DNA from: Halorubrum trapanicum
GTDB taxonomy: Archaea; Halobacteriota; Halobacteria; Halobacteriales; Haloferacaceae
Assembly: GCF_002355655.1 (NCBI RefSeq)
Contig: NZ_AP017569.1
Location: 1,116,001 to 1,180,000 of the forward strand
DNA: 64,000 nucleotides
Reading direction: 5' to 3'
The position numbers were made by a program, and so were the translations under genes. Shown piece by piece: positions 43,070 through 51,691 of this stretch (its first letter is position 1; every line of letters starts with the position of its first letter). The notes under the pieces are model-generated. The model was not told where the DNA came from, ran no database searches, and was given only the letters and a program-made list of their open reading frames with translations.

Positions 43070-44494
43070 CTATTCCGCGTCGCTCTGCGCGGGTTCGCCG
43101 TCGCCGTCCGCCTCGACCGTCTCGCCCTCGTCGGTCGAGTCGGCCGCCTCGACCGGGGCGCTCGACCCCTTCGCCCGCGCGTCTCCGTCGAGGACGGTGA
43201 CGCGCGCGGACATGATCCGGGTGTTGTCGACGCGCTCGATGCGGATCCGGATCTCGTCGAACTCGATCTCCTCGCCCTCCTCGACGAGGCGCCCGGCGCG
43301 GTTGAACACGAAGCCGGCGAGCGTCTCGAACTCCTCGCCCTCGGGGAGGTCGATGCCGAGGATCTCGTTGACCTCGTCGATGTTCACCTCGCCTTGAACG
43401 ACCGCGACGTTGTCGTCGACGAACTCCACCGGCGCCTCCTCGTCGCCCTCCAAGATCTCGCCGACGATCTCCTCGACCATGTCTTCGAGGGTGATGATCC
43501 CCTCCGTGGTCCCGAACTCGTCGATCACCGTCACCATCTGGAGGCGGTTGTCCTGCATCTCCGCGAGCAGCTCGTCGGCGTTCTTCGACTCGGGGACGTG
43601 GAGCGTGGGCTTGACGACGCGCTCTAAGGAGGGCGTCCCCTCGGAGTAGCGCAGCTCGCGGACGAGGTCGCGCACCGTCACCACGCCGATGATGTTGTCG
43701 AGGTTCCCCTCGTAGACGGGGACGCGCTCGTGGTCGGCCTGGATGCACGTCTCGATCGCCTCCTCGACGGAGTCCTCCTTCGCGACGGCGGTGACGTCGA
43801 GCCGGGGCGTCATCACCTCCTTCGCGATGGTGTTGTTAAAGCGGAAGATGCGGTCGAGCATCTCCCGCTCTTCCTCCTCGATGACGCCCTCGCGCTCGCC
43901 CGTCTCGATGATGTCCTGGATCTCGTCGCGGGTGACGTACGTCGACTCGATGGCCGCCGAGCCGCCGATGATGCTGTTGACCCCCTTGACGATGTAGTCG
44001 AAGAGGACGACGAGCGGGTACAGCGCGTACTCGGAGGCCTTCAGCGGCCGGGCGATCTTGAGCGCCCACGACTCGGTGTGCTCGACGGCGTACGACTTGG
44101 GCGCGCTCTCGCCGAAGATCAGCACGAGCGTCGTGATCCCGAACGTCGTCGCCAGCACCGACTGGCCGCGGGAGAGGTAGATCCCGAACAGCGCGGTGGC
44201 GATGGAGGTCATCGCCACGTTGACGATGTTGTTGCCGACGAGGATCGTCACCAGCAGCCGGTGGGGGTTCTGTTTCATCTCGCGGATCGTCTTCGCGCCC
44301 GTCACCCCCTCGTCGACGAGGCTGTCGACGCGGTGTTGCGGCAGCGAGAACATCGCGATCTCGGACGAGGAGAAGAACGCCGAGAGCGCGACTAAAAGGA
44401 GGATCGCGACGACGCCGAGTGCGGTGATGACCCCGTCGCCCGGCATCGGTACTTGGAGGACGTCGACCAGCGGCGCAGTAGACGACAAGCCCAT
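43070..44494 (-). CDS. CNNM/CBS/CorC-HlyC domain transporter
   Basis: A 474-residue membrane protein. Residues 1 to about 190 are the CNNM domain with four hydrophobic segments (ALSAFFSSSEIAMFSLPQHR, ILVGNNIVNVAMTSI and GESAPKSYAVEHTE); two CBS domains follow (MTPRLDVTAVAKEDSVEEA and PTLHVPESKNADELL with TEGIITLEDMVEEIVGEI); the C-terminal CorC/HlyC domain (EGEEFETLAGFVFNRAG) ends before an acidic tail. The family mediates magnesium or other divalent cation efflux. TATA-like GCTTTAAT lies about 25 bases upstream. Confidence 0.88.
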   Translation of the reverse strand: MGLSSTAPLVDVLQVPMPGDGVITALGVVAILLLVALSAFFSSSEIAMFSLPQHRVDSLVDEGVTGAKTIREMKQNPHRLLVTILVGNNIVNVAMTSIATALFGIYLSRGQSVLATTFGITTLVLIFGESAPKSYAVEHTESWALKIARPLKASEYALYPLVVLFDYIVKGVNSIIGGSAAIESTYVTRDEIQDIIETGEREGVIEEEEREMLDRIFRFNNTIAKEVMTPRLDVTAVAKEDSVEEAIETCIQADHERVPVYEGNLDNIIGVVTVRDLVRELRYSEGTPSLERVVKPTLHVPESKNADELLAEMQDNRLQMVTVIDEFGTTEGIITLEDMVEEIVGEILEGDEEAPVEFVDDNVAVVQGEVNIDEVNEILGIDLPEGEEFETLAGFVFNRAGRLVEEGEEIEFDEIRIRIERVDNTRIMSARVTVLDGDARAKGSSAPVEAADSTDEGETVEADGDGEPAQSDAE

Positions 44495-44644
44495 GTTCGT
44501 TTGTCTTCCGTCGGCCCGCGATTAAAGCGTTCCCTTCGAGTACCCTCGGATCGGCCCGCTCTCCCCCCGCCGCTCGCCGGCCCCGCCGCCGCCGAGGGTG
44601 CCGCTGCCGACACGATTACCCGTCTCGCGGGCGAATCACGGGAC

Positions 44645-44974
44645 ATGAGCGATCCACAGATCACCCTGTACCGGCTCCAGGCGTGTCCGTACTGCGAGCG
44701 CGTGGTCCGGACGCTGAGCGAGCTCGACTTGGAGTACCATTCCCGGTACGTCGAGCCGATGCACTCCGAGCGCAACGTCGTCAAGCGCGTCTCCGGCGCC
44801 CGGAGCGTCCCGGCGATCGTCGACCGCGAGACCGGCGTCACCATGTCTGAGAGCGCGAACATCGTCGAGTACCTGAAGGGGACGTACGGCGACGCGGCGA
44901 CCGATGGGGGCCGCGCAGTCGACGACGCGGCGACCGACGGGGGCCGCGCGGTCGACGCCGAGGGGGGTGCCTGA
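44645..44974 (+). CDS. glutaredoxin-like thioredoxin-fold protein
   Basis: A 109-residue protein like the N-terminal domain of glutathione S-transferases: ITLYRLQACPYCERVVRTL carries the CPYC redox site, then VKRVSGARSVPAIVDR with the cis-proline, and MSESANIVEYL. The C-terminal 25 residues contain a duplicated DAATDGGRAVD, encoded by two near-identical 33-base DNA repeats (about 44892-44955). It is followed one base later by the cysteine-free peroxiredoxin-like gene, suggesting joint redox duty. Confidence 0.78.
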   Translation: MSDPQITLYRLQACPYCERVVRTLSELDLEYHSRYVEPMHSERNVVKRVSGARSVPAIVDRETGVTMSESANIVEYLKGTYGDAATDGGRAVDDAATDGGRAVDAEGGA

Positions 44975-44975
44975 G

Positions 44976-45485
44976 ATGCCCGACTTCGACGTCGTCTCCC
45001 TGCCGGAGACCGACCACGTCGCCGAGGGCGAGGTGGCGCCCGACTTCACCCGCCCGCTCGTGAACGGCGAGTACTGGGAGGACCGCGCGCTCGCTGACGT
45101 CGTCGACGGTCCGACCCTGCTCCTCTTCCACCCGATGGACGGCACGTTCCAGGGGACGTACCTCTACAACACGGTCGACGACAACGAGTGGAGCGACGAC
45201 CTCGACGTCCTCGGTCTCTCGGTCTCGACGCCGTACGCCCACAAGCGCCTGCTCGCCGAGCGCGGCGACGGCGTCCGGATCTTCTCGGACCCGGGCGCGG
45301 GCGTGATCGAGGAGTACGGCCTCGCGCACGACATCGACGGGATGACGGGGATCACGGAGAGCCGCCCCGCCGTCTTCCTCCTCGATTCCGACCGCACCGT
45401 CGAGTACGCGTGGGTCGCGAGCGAACACCCCGAGTTCCCCGACGCCGAGGCGATCGGCGACGCGGTCGCCGACCTCGTCGACTGA
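44976..45485 (+). CDS. peroxiredoxin-fold protein without cysteine
   Basis: A 169-residue AhpC/TSA-fold protein. The usual PxxxTxxC peroxidatic motif is replaced by PMDGTFQG, and the whole protein contains no cysteine. The rest (AEGEVAPDFTRPLVNGEYW, LDVLGLSVSTPYAHKRLLAE, GITESRPAVFLLDSDRTVEYAWV) fits the family. It cannot use the normal thiol peroxidase chemistry, so it may be a chaperone-like or binding protein, or rely on its neighbour. Start ATG 44976 is one base after the upstream stop. Confidence 0.75.
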   Translation: MPDFDVVSLPETDHVAEGEVAPDFTRPLVNGEYWEDRALADVVDGPTLLLFHPMDGTFQGTYLYNTVDDNEWSDDLDVLGLSVSTPYAHKRLLAERGDGVRIFSDPGAGVIEEYGLAHDIDGMTGITESRPAVFLLDSDRTVEYAWVASEHPEFPDAEAIGDAVADLVD

Positions 45486-45574
45486 TCGGCGCCGCGCCCG
45501 CCGACCGACGCGAGCCCGTGCCCGCCGAGCGCACACTCGTCACCCTTTTTCAACTCGACCCCGAACCGTCGCCC

Positions 45575-46204
45575 GTGACAGCCGACAGGAGCAGCGACCG
45601 GCCGGACCGATCCGAGGAGCTGCGCGCGGCGGCCGCCGCCGTCGACCGCGGCGACCTCGTCGTCTACCCGACCGAGACGGTGTACGGGCTGGGCGCCGAC
45701 GCGCTCGACCCCGACGCCGTCGAGCGCGCCTTCGAGCTGAAGGGCCGCGACCGGTCGAACCCGCTCTCGCTCGGCGTCGCGAGCGTCGACGACGCGCTCC
45801 GCTACACCCGGCCGACCGAGCGCGCGGTCGCCTTCGCTCGAGCGTTCCTCCCGGGGCCGGTGACCGTCGTCGTCGAGCGCGGCGACCGGGTGCCCGACGC
45901 GCTCACCGCCGGGCGCGACCGCGTCGGGATCCGCGTGCCGGACCACGACCTCGCGCGGGCGCTGCTGGACGAGGCCGGACCGATCACCGCAACGAGCGCT
46001 AACGTCTCCGGCACGGGCAGCGTCACGAATCCGGACGACCTCGACGACCGAATTCGCGACGGGGTCGCCGCCGTGATCGACGACGGGGAGGCCCCCGGCA
46101 CCGAGAGCACGGTCGTCGACCCCGAGGCGGGGACGATCCACCGGCGCGGCGCGATGGCCGGCGCCATCGAGGCGTGGCTGGCGGACCCGCCGGTAGAGGA
46201 GTGA
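45575..46204 (+). CDS. L-threonylcarbamoyladenylate synthase (Sua5/TsaC)
   Basis: A 209-residue YrdC-domain protein. YPTETVYGLGADALD, KGRDRSNPLSLGVAS and the substrate groove GPITATSANVSGTGSV with GTESTVVD are all diagnostic. It makes threonylcarbamoyl-AMP from threonine, bicarbonate and ATP for tRNA t6A37. The C-terminal Sua5 domain is absent, as in TsaC forms. Start is GTG at 45575, about 25 bases after a TTTTT-containing TATA-like stretch. Confidence 0.88.
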   Translation: MTADRSSDRPDRSEELRAAAAAVDRGDLVVYPTETVYGLGADALDPDAVERAFELKGRDRSNPLSLGVASVDDALRYTRPTERAVAFARAFLPGPVTVVVERGDRVPDALTAGRDRVGIRVPDHDLARALLDEAGPITATSANVSGTGSVTNPDDLDDRIRDGVAAVIDDGEAPGTESTVVDPEAGTIHRRGAMAGAIEAWLADPPVEE

Positions 46205-46237
46205 GGAGAGCCGGCAAAAGGCGTCCGTCTGTGCCGG

Positions 46238-46504
46238 TTAGACGGAGAGTTCGCCCTTCGCTTTGACCACGTTCAGGTCCTCGGCGTCGACCGTCTCGAC
46301 GTCGAGCCAGTGGGGGACGTACTCGCGTTTGTCGTACGCCTCGCGCTCGTCCTCGGTGCCGACGGTACACCAGAGCTGCGGCTCGTCCGGACCGTGCCAG
46401 CCGCCCTGAACGTTGATTCCGAAACAGACCAGCTCCTCGCCGTCGTGCTCGATCACCGCGTCCCGCCGGATGTCGGGGTCGCCGCGGATGATGAGGTGGT
46501 GCAT
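46238..46504 (-). CDS. small haloarchaeal conserved protein (HAH_0734 type)
   Basis: An 88-residue protein with no recognised domain, starting MHHLIIRGDPDIRRDAV. It has the look of the haloarchaeal HAH_0734 family: mixed sheet with VCFGINVQGGWHGPDEPQLW near the centre. The ATG at 46504 is chosen; longer readings pass into another gene's frame. It converges with the Sua5 gene. Function unknown. Confidence 0.62.
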   Translation of the reverse strand: MHHLIIRGDPDIRRDAVIEHDGEELVCFGINVQGGWHGPDEPQLWCTVGTEDEREAYDKREYVPHWLDVETVDAEDLNVVKAKGELSV

Positions 46505-46614
46505 GTGCCGGCGTTCGCGTGTTCCGGGCTTAATCGCTTCGATACCGCGGATCGGATCGCGGCGGCTCCCCGCGGGATCGAGTGGGGCGGGTCGGCGCAC
46601 CGCCGGCGTGACGC

Positions 46615-47358
46615 TCACCAGCCCGCGTCGAGGTCCTCGACGAGCGCGCCGAGGATCTCGCGGGTCGTCGCGGCGACGATCGGTTCGAGCGCGTCCGGAT
46701 CGCTGTTCGTCGGATCGCCGAGCCCGCCCAGCTCGGTCACCTCGTCGAAGTACTCGTAGCTCCGGGTGCGGGGCATCTCCGCGGCCTCCTGCGGCTCCTT
46801 CTTCTCCGTCCGAACGAGATCCGGACGGTACAGCTCGACGAAGCTCGTCTCGTGGTCGCCGGCGTGACCCCACCCCTCGCCGTACGCCTCCTCGAGATCC
46901 TCCTCCGCGAAGTCGGTCCAGTGGACGAAATGAACCGTGAGGTCGGTGTCGCGGCCGAGCCGATCGGCGGCGATCGACAGCGGCTCGCGGTTCCCGCCGT
47001 GGCAGTTCACGATCAGTAGCCGGTCGACGCCGTGTTCGACCACCGACTCGCCGATCTCACGGACGACGTCGACGTACGTCTCCGTCGAGAGGGTGATCGT
47101 CCCCGGGAACCGCATGTGGTGTTCCGACTGGCCGTACGGCAGCGTCGGGAGCCGTAGCATGTCGAGGTCGAACTCGTCGGCGGCGTCGACGAGCTCGGCG
47201 GTGAGGTGGTCCGCGCGGAGCGTGTCTGTCGACACCGGGAGGTGCGGGCCGTGCTGCTCGATACTGCCCGTCGGGAGGACCGCGAAGTCGGCCTCGTCGA
47301 TCGCGTCCCCCGCCGCTTCCCACGTCATGCCGAACAGGTCGGCGTCCGTCTCTGGCAT
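46615..47358 (-). CDS. creatininase family amidohydrolase
   Basis: A 247-residue metal-dependent amidohydrolase. Metal and substrate ligands are seen in LPTGSIEQHGPHLPVSTDTL, NCHGGNREPL and HAGDHETSFV. The family includes creatininase and the FAPy hydrolase of riboflavin or deazaflavin synthesis (ArfB) in archaea, as well as mycofactocin-type members. Which reaction occurs here cannot be read. The start and the overall length are canonical. Confidence 0.8.
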   Translation of the reverse strand: MPETDADLFGMTWEAAGDAIDEADFAVLPTGSIEQHGPHLPVSTDTLRADHLTAELVDAADEFDLDMLRLPTLPYGQSEHHMRFPGTITLSTETYVDVVREIGESVVEHGVDRLLIVNCHGGNREPLSIAADRLGRDTDLTVHFVHWTDFAEEDLEEAYGEGWGHAGDHETSFVELYRPDLVRTEKKEPQEAAEMPRTRSYEYFDEVTELGGLGDPTNSDPDALEPIVAATTREILGALVEDLDAGW

Positions 47359-47410
47359 ACCGTCGGGTGCGGCGTCGGGCGAGGAAAAGCTCGGGGTCGA
47401 GGCGACCGCC

Positions 47411-49231
47411 TCAGCCGGAGTAGTAGTACTCGCCGTCGCGCTTCTGCTGGCTGTCGAGCTGCGACCCCGGCTTGTTGATCCGGGGGCGGCCGGTGCGCTC
47501 GTCGCGGCGGAAGGTGATCTCCAGGTCGGCGAGGAACTCGTTCATCCCGTCGCGCATGTCCTGCGGCGGCGCGGCGCGGCCGCGCTCCGCCGGCTCGCCG
47601 TCGAACACCATCAGGCGGTCCGCGAGGAGGTCGATCATGTAGATGTCGTGGTCGATCACCATCACGGTCGCGTCGTGGTTCTCGGCGTACCGGCGGATCG
47701 CGGTCGTCGCCCGCACGCGCTGCTCGACGTCGAGGTGCGCCGAGGGCTCGTCGAGCAGGTAGAGGTCGGCGTCGTCGGAGAGGCACGCCGCGATGGCGAC
47801 GCGCTGGCGCTCCCCGCCGGAGAGGTCCGAGAGGTTCTGCTCCATGATCCGCTCCAGCTGGAGCGGCTGGGCGATCTCGGTGTTCCAGTAGGAGGAGCCG
47901 AACTCGTCGGTGATAGAGGAGAGGAACGCGTCGACCCGCATGTGCTGGTCGATGTCGATGTACTGCGGCTTGTAGGAGATGTCGAGCGCGAAGTCGAGCT
48001 CGCCCTCGTCGGGCTCTAAGTCGCCCGTGAACAGCTGCGCGAGCGTGGACTTCCCGATCCCGTTCGGGCCGACGACGCCCAGCACCTCGGAGCGGTTGAT
48101 CTCGCCGCCCTCGACGCGGAGCTCGAACTCGCCGTCGCCGTACGACTTCCGTAAGTCCGGGTACTCGATCAGCGTCTCGCTGCGGGAGGCGACCCGCGGC
48201 GCGTGCTCCTCGAAGGTGATCGCGGAGGGACGGATCCGCATGTTCTCGTTGTCGAGGTACCCCTTCAGGTACTCGTTGATGCCCTTCCGGACCGATTTCG
48301 GGTCGGTGATGACCCCGTACGCGCCCGGCTCCCCGTACGCGACGTGGAGCGTGTCCGCGAGCAGGTCGAGGATCGCGAGGTCGTGTTCGACGACGAGCAT
48401 CGACCGGTCGGCGGCGTCGTCGTCCGCCAGCTCGCGGATGAGCCTAGCGACGATCATCCGCTGGCCGATGTCGAGGTACGGCGTGATCTCGTCGAGGAAG
48501 TAGAAGTCGGCGTCGCGGGCGAGACACGCCGCGATGGCGACGCGCTGGAGCTCGCCGCCGGAGATGGAGTCGATGTCCTGGTCCATCACCGGCCGGATGT
48601 TGAGCCGGTCGACGAGGGAGTCGAGCGCGCCGCGCTCGTCGGTCCGCTCCAGCAGCTCGCGGGTGTTGCCGTCGAACTGGTTGGGGATCTGGTCGACGTA
48701 CTGCGGCTTGCGCGCGACGGTCACGTCGCCGTCCCGCAGCGATTCGAGGTAGCTCTGGAGCCCGGTACCGCGGAAGCGGTCGAGCACGCGCTCCCAGTCG
48801 CCGTCGGCGGCGTGGTCGCCGAGGTTCGGGACCATCTCGCCGGCGAGCGCGTGGACCGCGGTGGACTTCCCGATCCCGTTCGGCCCGAGGATGCCGGTGA
48901 CGCTGCCCGGCTCCGGCGTTGGGAGGCCGTACAGCGAGAACGCGTTGTCGCCGTAGCGGTGGACCGGGTCGTCGTCGAGCTCGGAGGGGAGGTTGATGAT
49001 CTCGATCGCGTCGAACGGGCACGACTGGACGCAGATGCCGCAGCTCTCGCCGAGACAGATCTCCTCGGAGATGTGGATCTGGTCCGGGTCGCCCTCCTCG
49101 GCGTCCTCGCCCCGCTCCGTGATACACTCCTTGCCCGTCCGGTTGGGCGGGCAGTCCTTCATACACTCGTAGTTGCAGCGGTCGGGCTGACACCGGTCGA
49201 GGTCCACGACCGCGATGCTGTCGTCGGCCAT
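47411..49231 (-). CDS. ribosome-recycling ATPase ABCE1/RLI
   Basis: A 606-residue twin ABC protein. The N-terminus has a ferredoxin-like [4Fe-4S] region (CLGESCGICVQSCPF and CNYECMKDCPPNRTGKEC), then two nucleotide-binding domains with Walker A GPNGIGKST (near 107 and 375), signatures ISGGELQRVAIA and LSGGERQRVAIA, and a helix-loop-helix insert. It splits terminated ribosomes. The EMC6-like gene ends one base before its start. Confidence 0.95.
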   Translation of the reverse strand: MADDSIAVVDLDRCQPDRCNYECMKDCPPNRTGKECITERGEDAEEGDPDQIHISEEICLGESCGICVQSCPFDAIEIINLPSELDDDPVHRYGDNAFSLYGLPTPEPGSVTGILGPNGIGKSTAVHALAGEMVPNLGDHAADGDWERVLDRFRGTGLQSYLESLRDGDVTVARKPQYVDQIPNQFDGNTRELLERTDERGALDSLVDRLNIRPVMDQDIDSISGGELQRVAIAACLARDADFYFLDEITPYLDIGQRMIVARLIRELADDDAADRSMLVVEHDLAILDLLADTLHVAYGEPGAYGVITDPKSVRKGINEYLKGYLDNENMRIRPSAITFEEHAPRVASRSETLIEYPDLRKSYGDGEFELRVEGGEINRSEVLGVVGPNGIGKSTLAQLFTGDLEPDEGELDFALDISYKPQYIDIDQHMRVDAFLSSITDEFGSSYWNTEIAQPLQLERIMEQNLSDLSGGERQRVAIAACLSDDADLYLLDEPSAHLDVEQRVRATTAIRRYAENHDATVMVIDHDIYMIDLLADRLMVFDGEPAERGRAAPPQDMRDGMNEFLADLEITFRRDERTGRPRINKPGSQLDSQQKRDGEYYYSG

Positions 49232-49232
49232 C

Positions 49233-49541
49233 TCAGACCCCCAGGTCGACGGCGGACGTCAGCAGGACGGTGTAGCTGATAAACCAGAGGGTGAACGTGA
49301 GAAACGCCACGTAGAGGTTGTCTTTGATCCCGAGGTCGCCGACGCCGACCGCCTTGAATATCGGGTACTGGGCGATGACGAACGCGCCGAGCACGAAGAC
49401 CGCGGTGGTGCTCGCGGCGGACGCCGGATCGGTGCCGACGTAGACGGCCGAGACGACGCCGGCCGCGATCCCGGCGAGACAGCAGATGGTCGTGACGACC
49501 ACGCCGCGCGCGTGGTCGGACAGGCCCGAATCGTCGCTCAT
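49233..49541 (-). CDS. EMC6-like membrane protein
   Basis: A 102-residue protein with three hydrophobic helices (about residues 14-33, 42-61 and 75-98). KDNLYVAFLTFTLWFISYTVLL in the last helix and the overall hairpin pattern resemble EMC6, a subunit of the ER membrane-insertion complex. It is directly upstream of ABCE1 with one base between stop and start, so both are one transcript. Possible role in membrane protein insertion is inferred from similarity only. Confidence 0.65.
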   Translation of the reverse strand: MSDDSGLSDHARGVVVTTICCLAGIAAGVVSAVYVGTDPASAASTTAVFVLGAFVIAQYPIFKAVGVGDLGIKDNLYVAFLTFTLWFISYTVLLTSAVDLGV

Positions 49542-49681
49542 GCCTTCGGATCCGCGAGCGCCCGTGAAAAGCCGTTCGTTCCCGCCGCCGCCCGCGGCCG
49601 CGACGGGGCGACCGGGGGTTTGCTCCGCTCGTCGACTCGGCGCGCGACGGCGCGGCCGAGGCGCGCGCGAGCTAAATCGCT

Positions 49682-49697
49682 GACTGACTGGTCAGTC
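49682..49697. promoter_or_regulatory. GACTGA-CTGG-TCAGTC palindrome
   Basis: A 16-base perfect inverted repeat (arms 49682-49687 and 49692-49697) in the divergent gap between EMC6-like and winged-helix genes. It lies 140 bases from the nearest start; a regulator site is possible. Confidence 0.3.
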
Positions 49698-49805
49698 CAG
49701 CGGCCGATTACCAGAACTTTCTGCCGGTATTCGGCCCAAAAATCGGCCGGTTTTGCCGGTGAAACCCGCTCAGACGGCGGGACTCCATCAACATTTATGA
49801 GCGTG

Positions 49806-49822
49806 TACGGTTTCGAATCGTA
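49806..49822. promoter_or_regulatory. possible operator before winged-helix gene
   Basis: TACGGTTTCGAATCGTA is a near-perfect 17-base palindrome (two mismatches) ending three bases before the ATG at 49826. The TATA-like CATTTATG at about 49792 makes it overlap the start site. It would suit negative autoregulation by the winged-helix protein. Confidence 0.4.
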
Positions 49823-49825
49823 ACG

Positions 49826-50107
49826 ATGGAAGGAACTCAAACGGAGGGGCTCGACGACCTCCCACCGAGCGCCAAACTCGTCTTCAAGGTGCTCGAGTAC
49901 AACGGACCGCTGACCCAGAAGGGGATCGTCCAAGAGTCGATGCTGTCGGCCCGCACCGTCCGGTACGCGCTCGAACGGCTCGAAGGGATCGACGTCGTCG
50001 ACGAGGACGTCTACTTCGCGGACGCCAGACAGAACCTCTACAAGCTGACGGAGCCGGCACAGGAGTTCACCGCCGACGAGAGCGAGGCCTCCTGTACCGC
50101 CGACTGA
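49826..50107 (+). CDS. small winged-helix (MarR/TrmB-like) regulator
   Basis: A 93-residue single-domain winged-helix protein. LPPSAKLVFKVLEYNGPLTQKGIVQESMLSARTVRYALERLEGIDVVDEDV gives helices 1-3 and the wing; the YFADARQNLYKLTE strand closes the wing. It is typical of the small HTH proteins common in haloarchaea. It stands alone, with a candidate self-binding palindrome at its start. Confidence 0.78.
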   Translation: MEGTQTEGLDDLPPSAKLVFKVLEYNGPLTQKGIVQESMLSARTVRYALERLEGIDVVDEDVYFADARQNLYKLTEPAQEFTADESEASCTAD

Positions 50108-50211
50108 CGCTCCGTTTCCCGTCGTCCGCACGGTCTCAGTCTTTAAAAACCCGCCCGCCGATGACCCCGAGCGGCGCGTCTCCGTCACGCCTGCCGCTCC
50201 GCGGTGTTCGG

Positions 50212-50517
50212 CTACTCCGGCCGCTCCGCTTCGCCCTCGCGTGCGCCGCGGACCGCCGCCGCTATCGTGAGGACGACCGCCACCGACAGCGCCGACGTCG
50301 CCGCCAGCACGAACGCGAGCAGGAGGAACCAGACGTCCGGCCCGAACAGCGGGTAGTCGCGCGTGTCGATCACCGGCCCGAGCAGTTCGAAGGTCCGGAC
50401 GAGGTACAACAGGACCGCGAGCAGCGCCCCGGCCGCCGCGCCGACGCGGACGTTGCGGTAGAACGACAGCGACTCCAACAGAACCAGCATCGGCGGCTTC
50501 GAACTGTCCTCGCTCAC
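50212..50517 (-). CDS. two- to three-helix membrane protein
   Basis: A 101-residue protein with hydrophobic helices at about residues 26-41 and 62-90 and a weaker one near 45-52; the C-terminus is charged (VRGAREGEAERPE). A GTG at 50517 is taken as the start because it begins a short polar stretch before the first helix; this is not certain. Convergent with the winged-helix gene and without recognised family. Confidence 0.5.
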   Translation of the reverse strand: MSEDSSKPPMLVLLESLSFYRNVRVGAAAGALLAVLLYLVRTFELLGPVIDTRDYPLFGPDVWFLLLAFVLAATSALSVAVVLTIAAAVRGAREGEAERPE

Positions 50518-50680
50518 GGGAGGTCGTACGGCCGGCGACCGCAAAGAGTCATCGGAACGCGACCCGCGGTGCGGGCAGTCCGGTGCGAGCGACGGCGGAT
50601 CCTCACGATCGAAACGGACGTACGAGAACCTGACGCCGTTAGTGACAGCCGTCAAGTGGGTCGGTGGAAAACCGACGCGT

Positions 50681-51655
50681 ATGCCCAGAGTCGTGCTGTC
50701 GGCGTTCCCGATGATAGACCCGGAGACGTACCGCGAGGTCCTCGCCGACGCCGTCGACGAGCCGGTCGACGTCGAGGTCGCGGAGCTGGGGTCGACGGAG
50801 CGGCTGATCGAGGCCGCGGCCGGCGCCGACGCGGTCGTCACCGACATCGACACCCCCGTGACCGAGGCGGCGCTCGACGCCACTGAACTCGACGTCGTCG
50901 TTCGCTCGGCCGTCGGCGTGGACAACGTCGACGTCGCGGCGGCCGCGGCGCGCGGCGTGACCGTCACCCGGGTGCCCGACTACTGCACCGAGGAGGTGGC
51001 GACCCACTCCGTCTCGCTGCTCCTCGGCTGCCTGCGCTCGCTGAAGCCGTACGACGACGCGGTCGAGGACGGCGGGTGGAGTTGGGAGGTCGGCGCCCCG
51101 ACCCGACGAGTGAGCGCGTCGACGATCGGCCTGCTTTCGTTCGGGCCGATCGCGCGGCAGGCGGCCGAGCAGCTCTCCGGGTTCGGCGCCGACCTCGTCG
51201 CGCACGACCCGTTCGTCGACGCCGACGAGATGGCCGACTACGGCGTCGAGAAGGTCGCGTTCGAGGCGCTGTTCGACCGCGCCGACCACGTCGGCGTCTA
51301 CGCGCCCCTGACGGACGCGACGCGGGGGATCGTCGATGCGGACGCGCTTGCGCGGCTGAGCGAAGACTCGGTCGTCGTCAACGTGAGCCGCGGCCCGGTC
51401 GTCGACGCCGACGCGCTGCTCGACGCGCTCGAAGCGGACGAGATCAAGGCCGCCGGCCTCGACGTTCTCGCCGAGGAGCCGCCCGAGGACGACCCGCTCG
51501 TCGGCCGCGACGATACCGTGGTCACGCCGCACGCCGCGTGGTACAGCGAGGAGGCGAGCGACGACCTGAACCGGAGCGGCGCCGCCGACGTGGCCGCCGT
51601 GTTGAACGGCGAGACGCCGGACGGTCGGGTCGACCCCGACGCGGACTGGCTGTAG
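50681..51655 (+). CDS. CtBP-like D-2-hydroxyacid dehydrogenase
   Basis: A 324-residue NAD-dependent D-2-hydroxyacid dehydrogenase fold. The nucleotide site is IGLLSFGPIARQAAEQL with acidic end AHDP, the catalytic triad Arg in VVNVSRGPVVD, Glu in LDVLAEEPPEDDP and His in VVTPHAAWYSEEA. It resembles the C-terminal binding protein branch. Start MPRVVLSAFP at 50681 is preferred to an ATG 13 codons earlier. Substrate unknown. Confidence 0.82.
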   Translation: MPRVVLSAFPMIDPETYREVLADAVDEPVDVEVAELGSTERLIEAAAGADAVVTDIDTPVTEAALDATELDVVVRSAVGVDNVDVAAAAARGVTVTRVPDYCTEEVATHSVSLLLGCLRSLKPYDDAVEDGGWSWEVGAPTRRVSASTIGLLSFGPIARQAAEQLSGFGADLVAHDPFVDADEMADYGVEKVAFEALFDRADHVGVYAPLTDATRGIVDADALARLSEDSVVVNVSRGPVVDADALLDALEADEIKAAGLDVLAEEPPEDDPLVGRDDTVVTPHAAWYSEEASDDLNRSGAADVAAVLNGETPDGRVDPDADWL

Positions 51656-51691
51656 GCACGGCGGTGGTTGCGGGCGGAGCGACGAGAGGGG

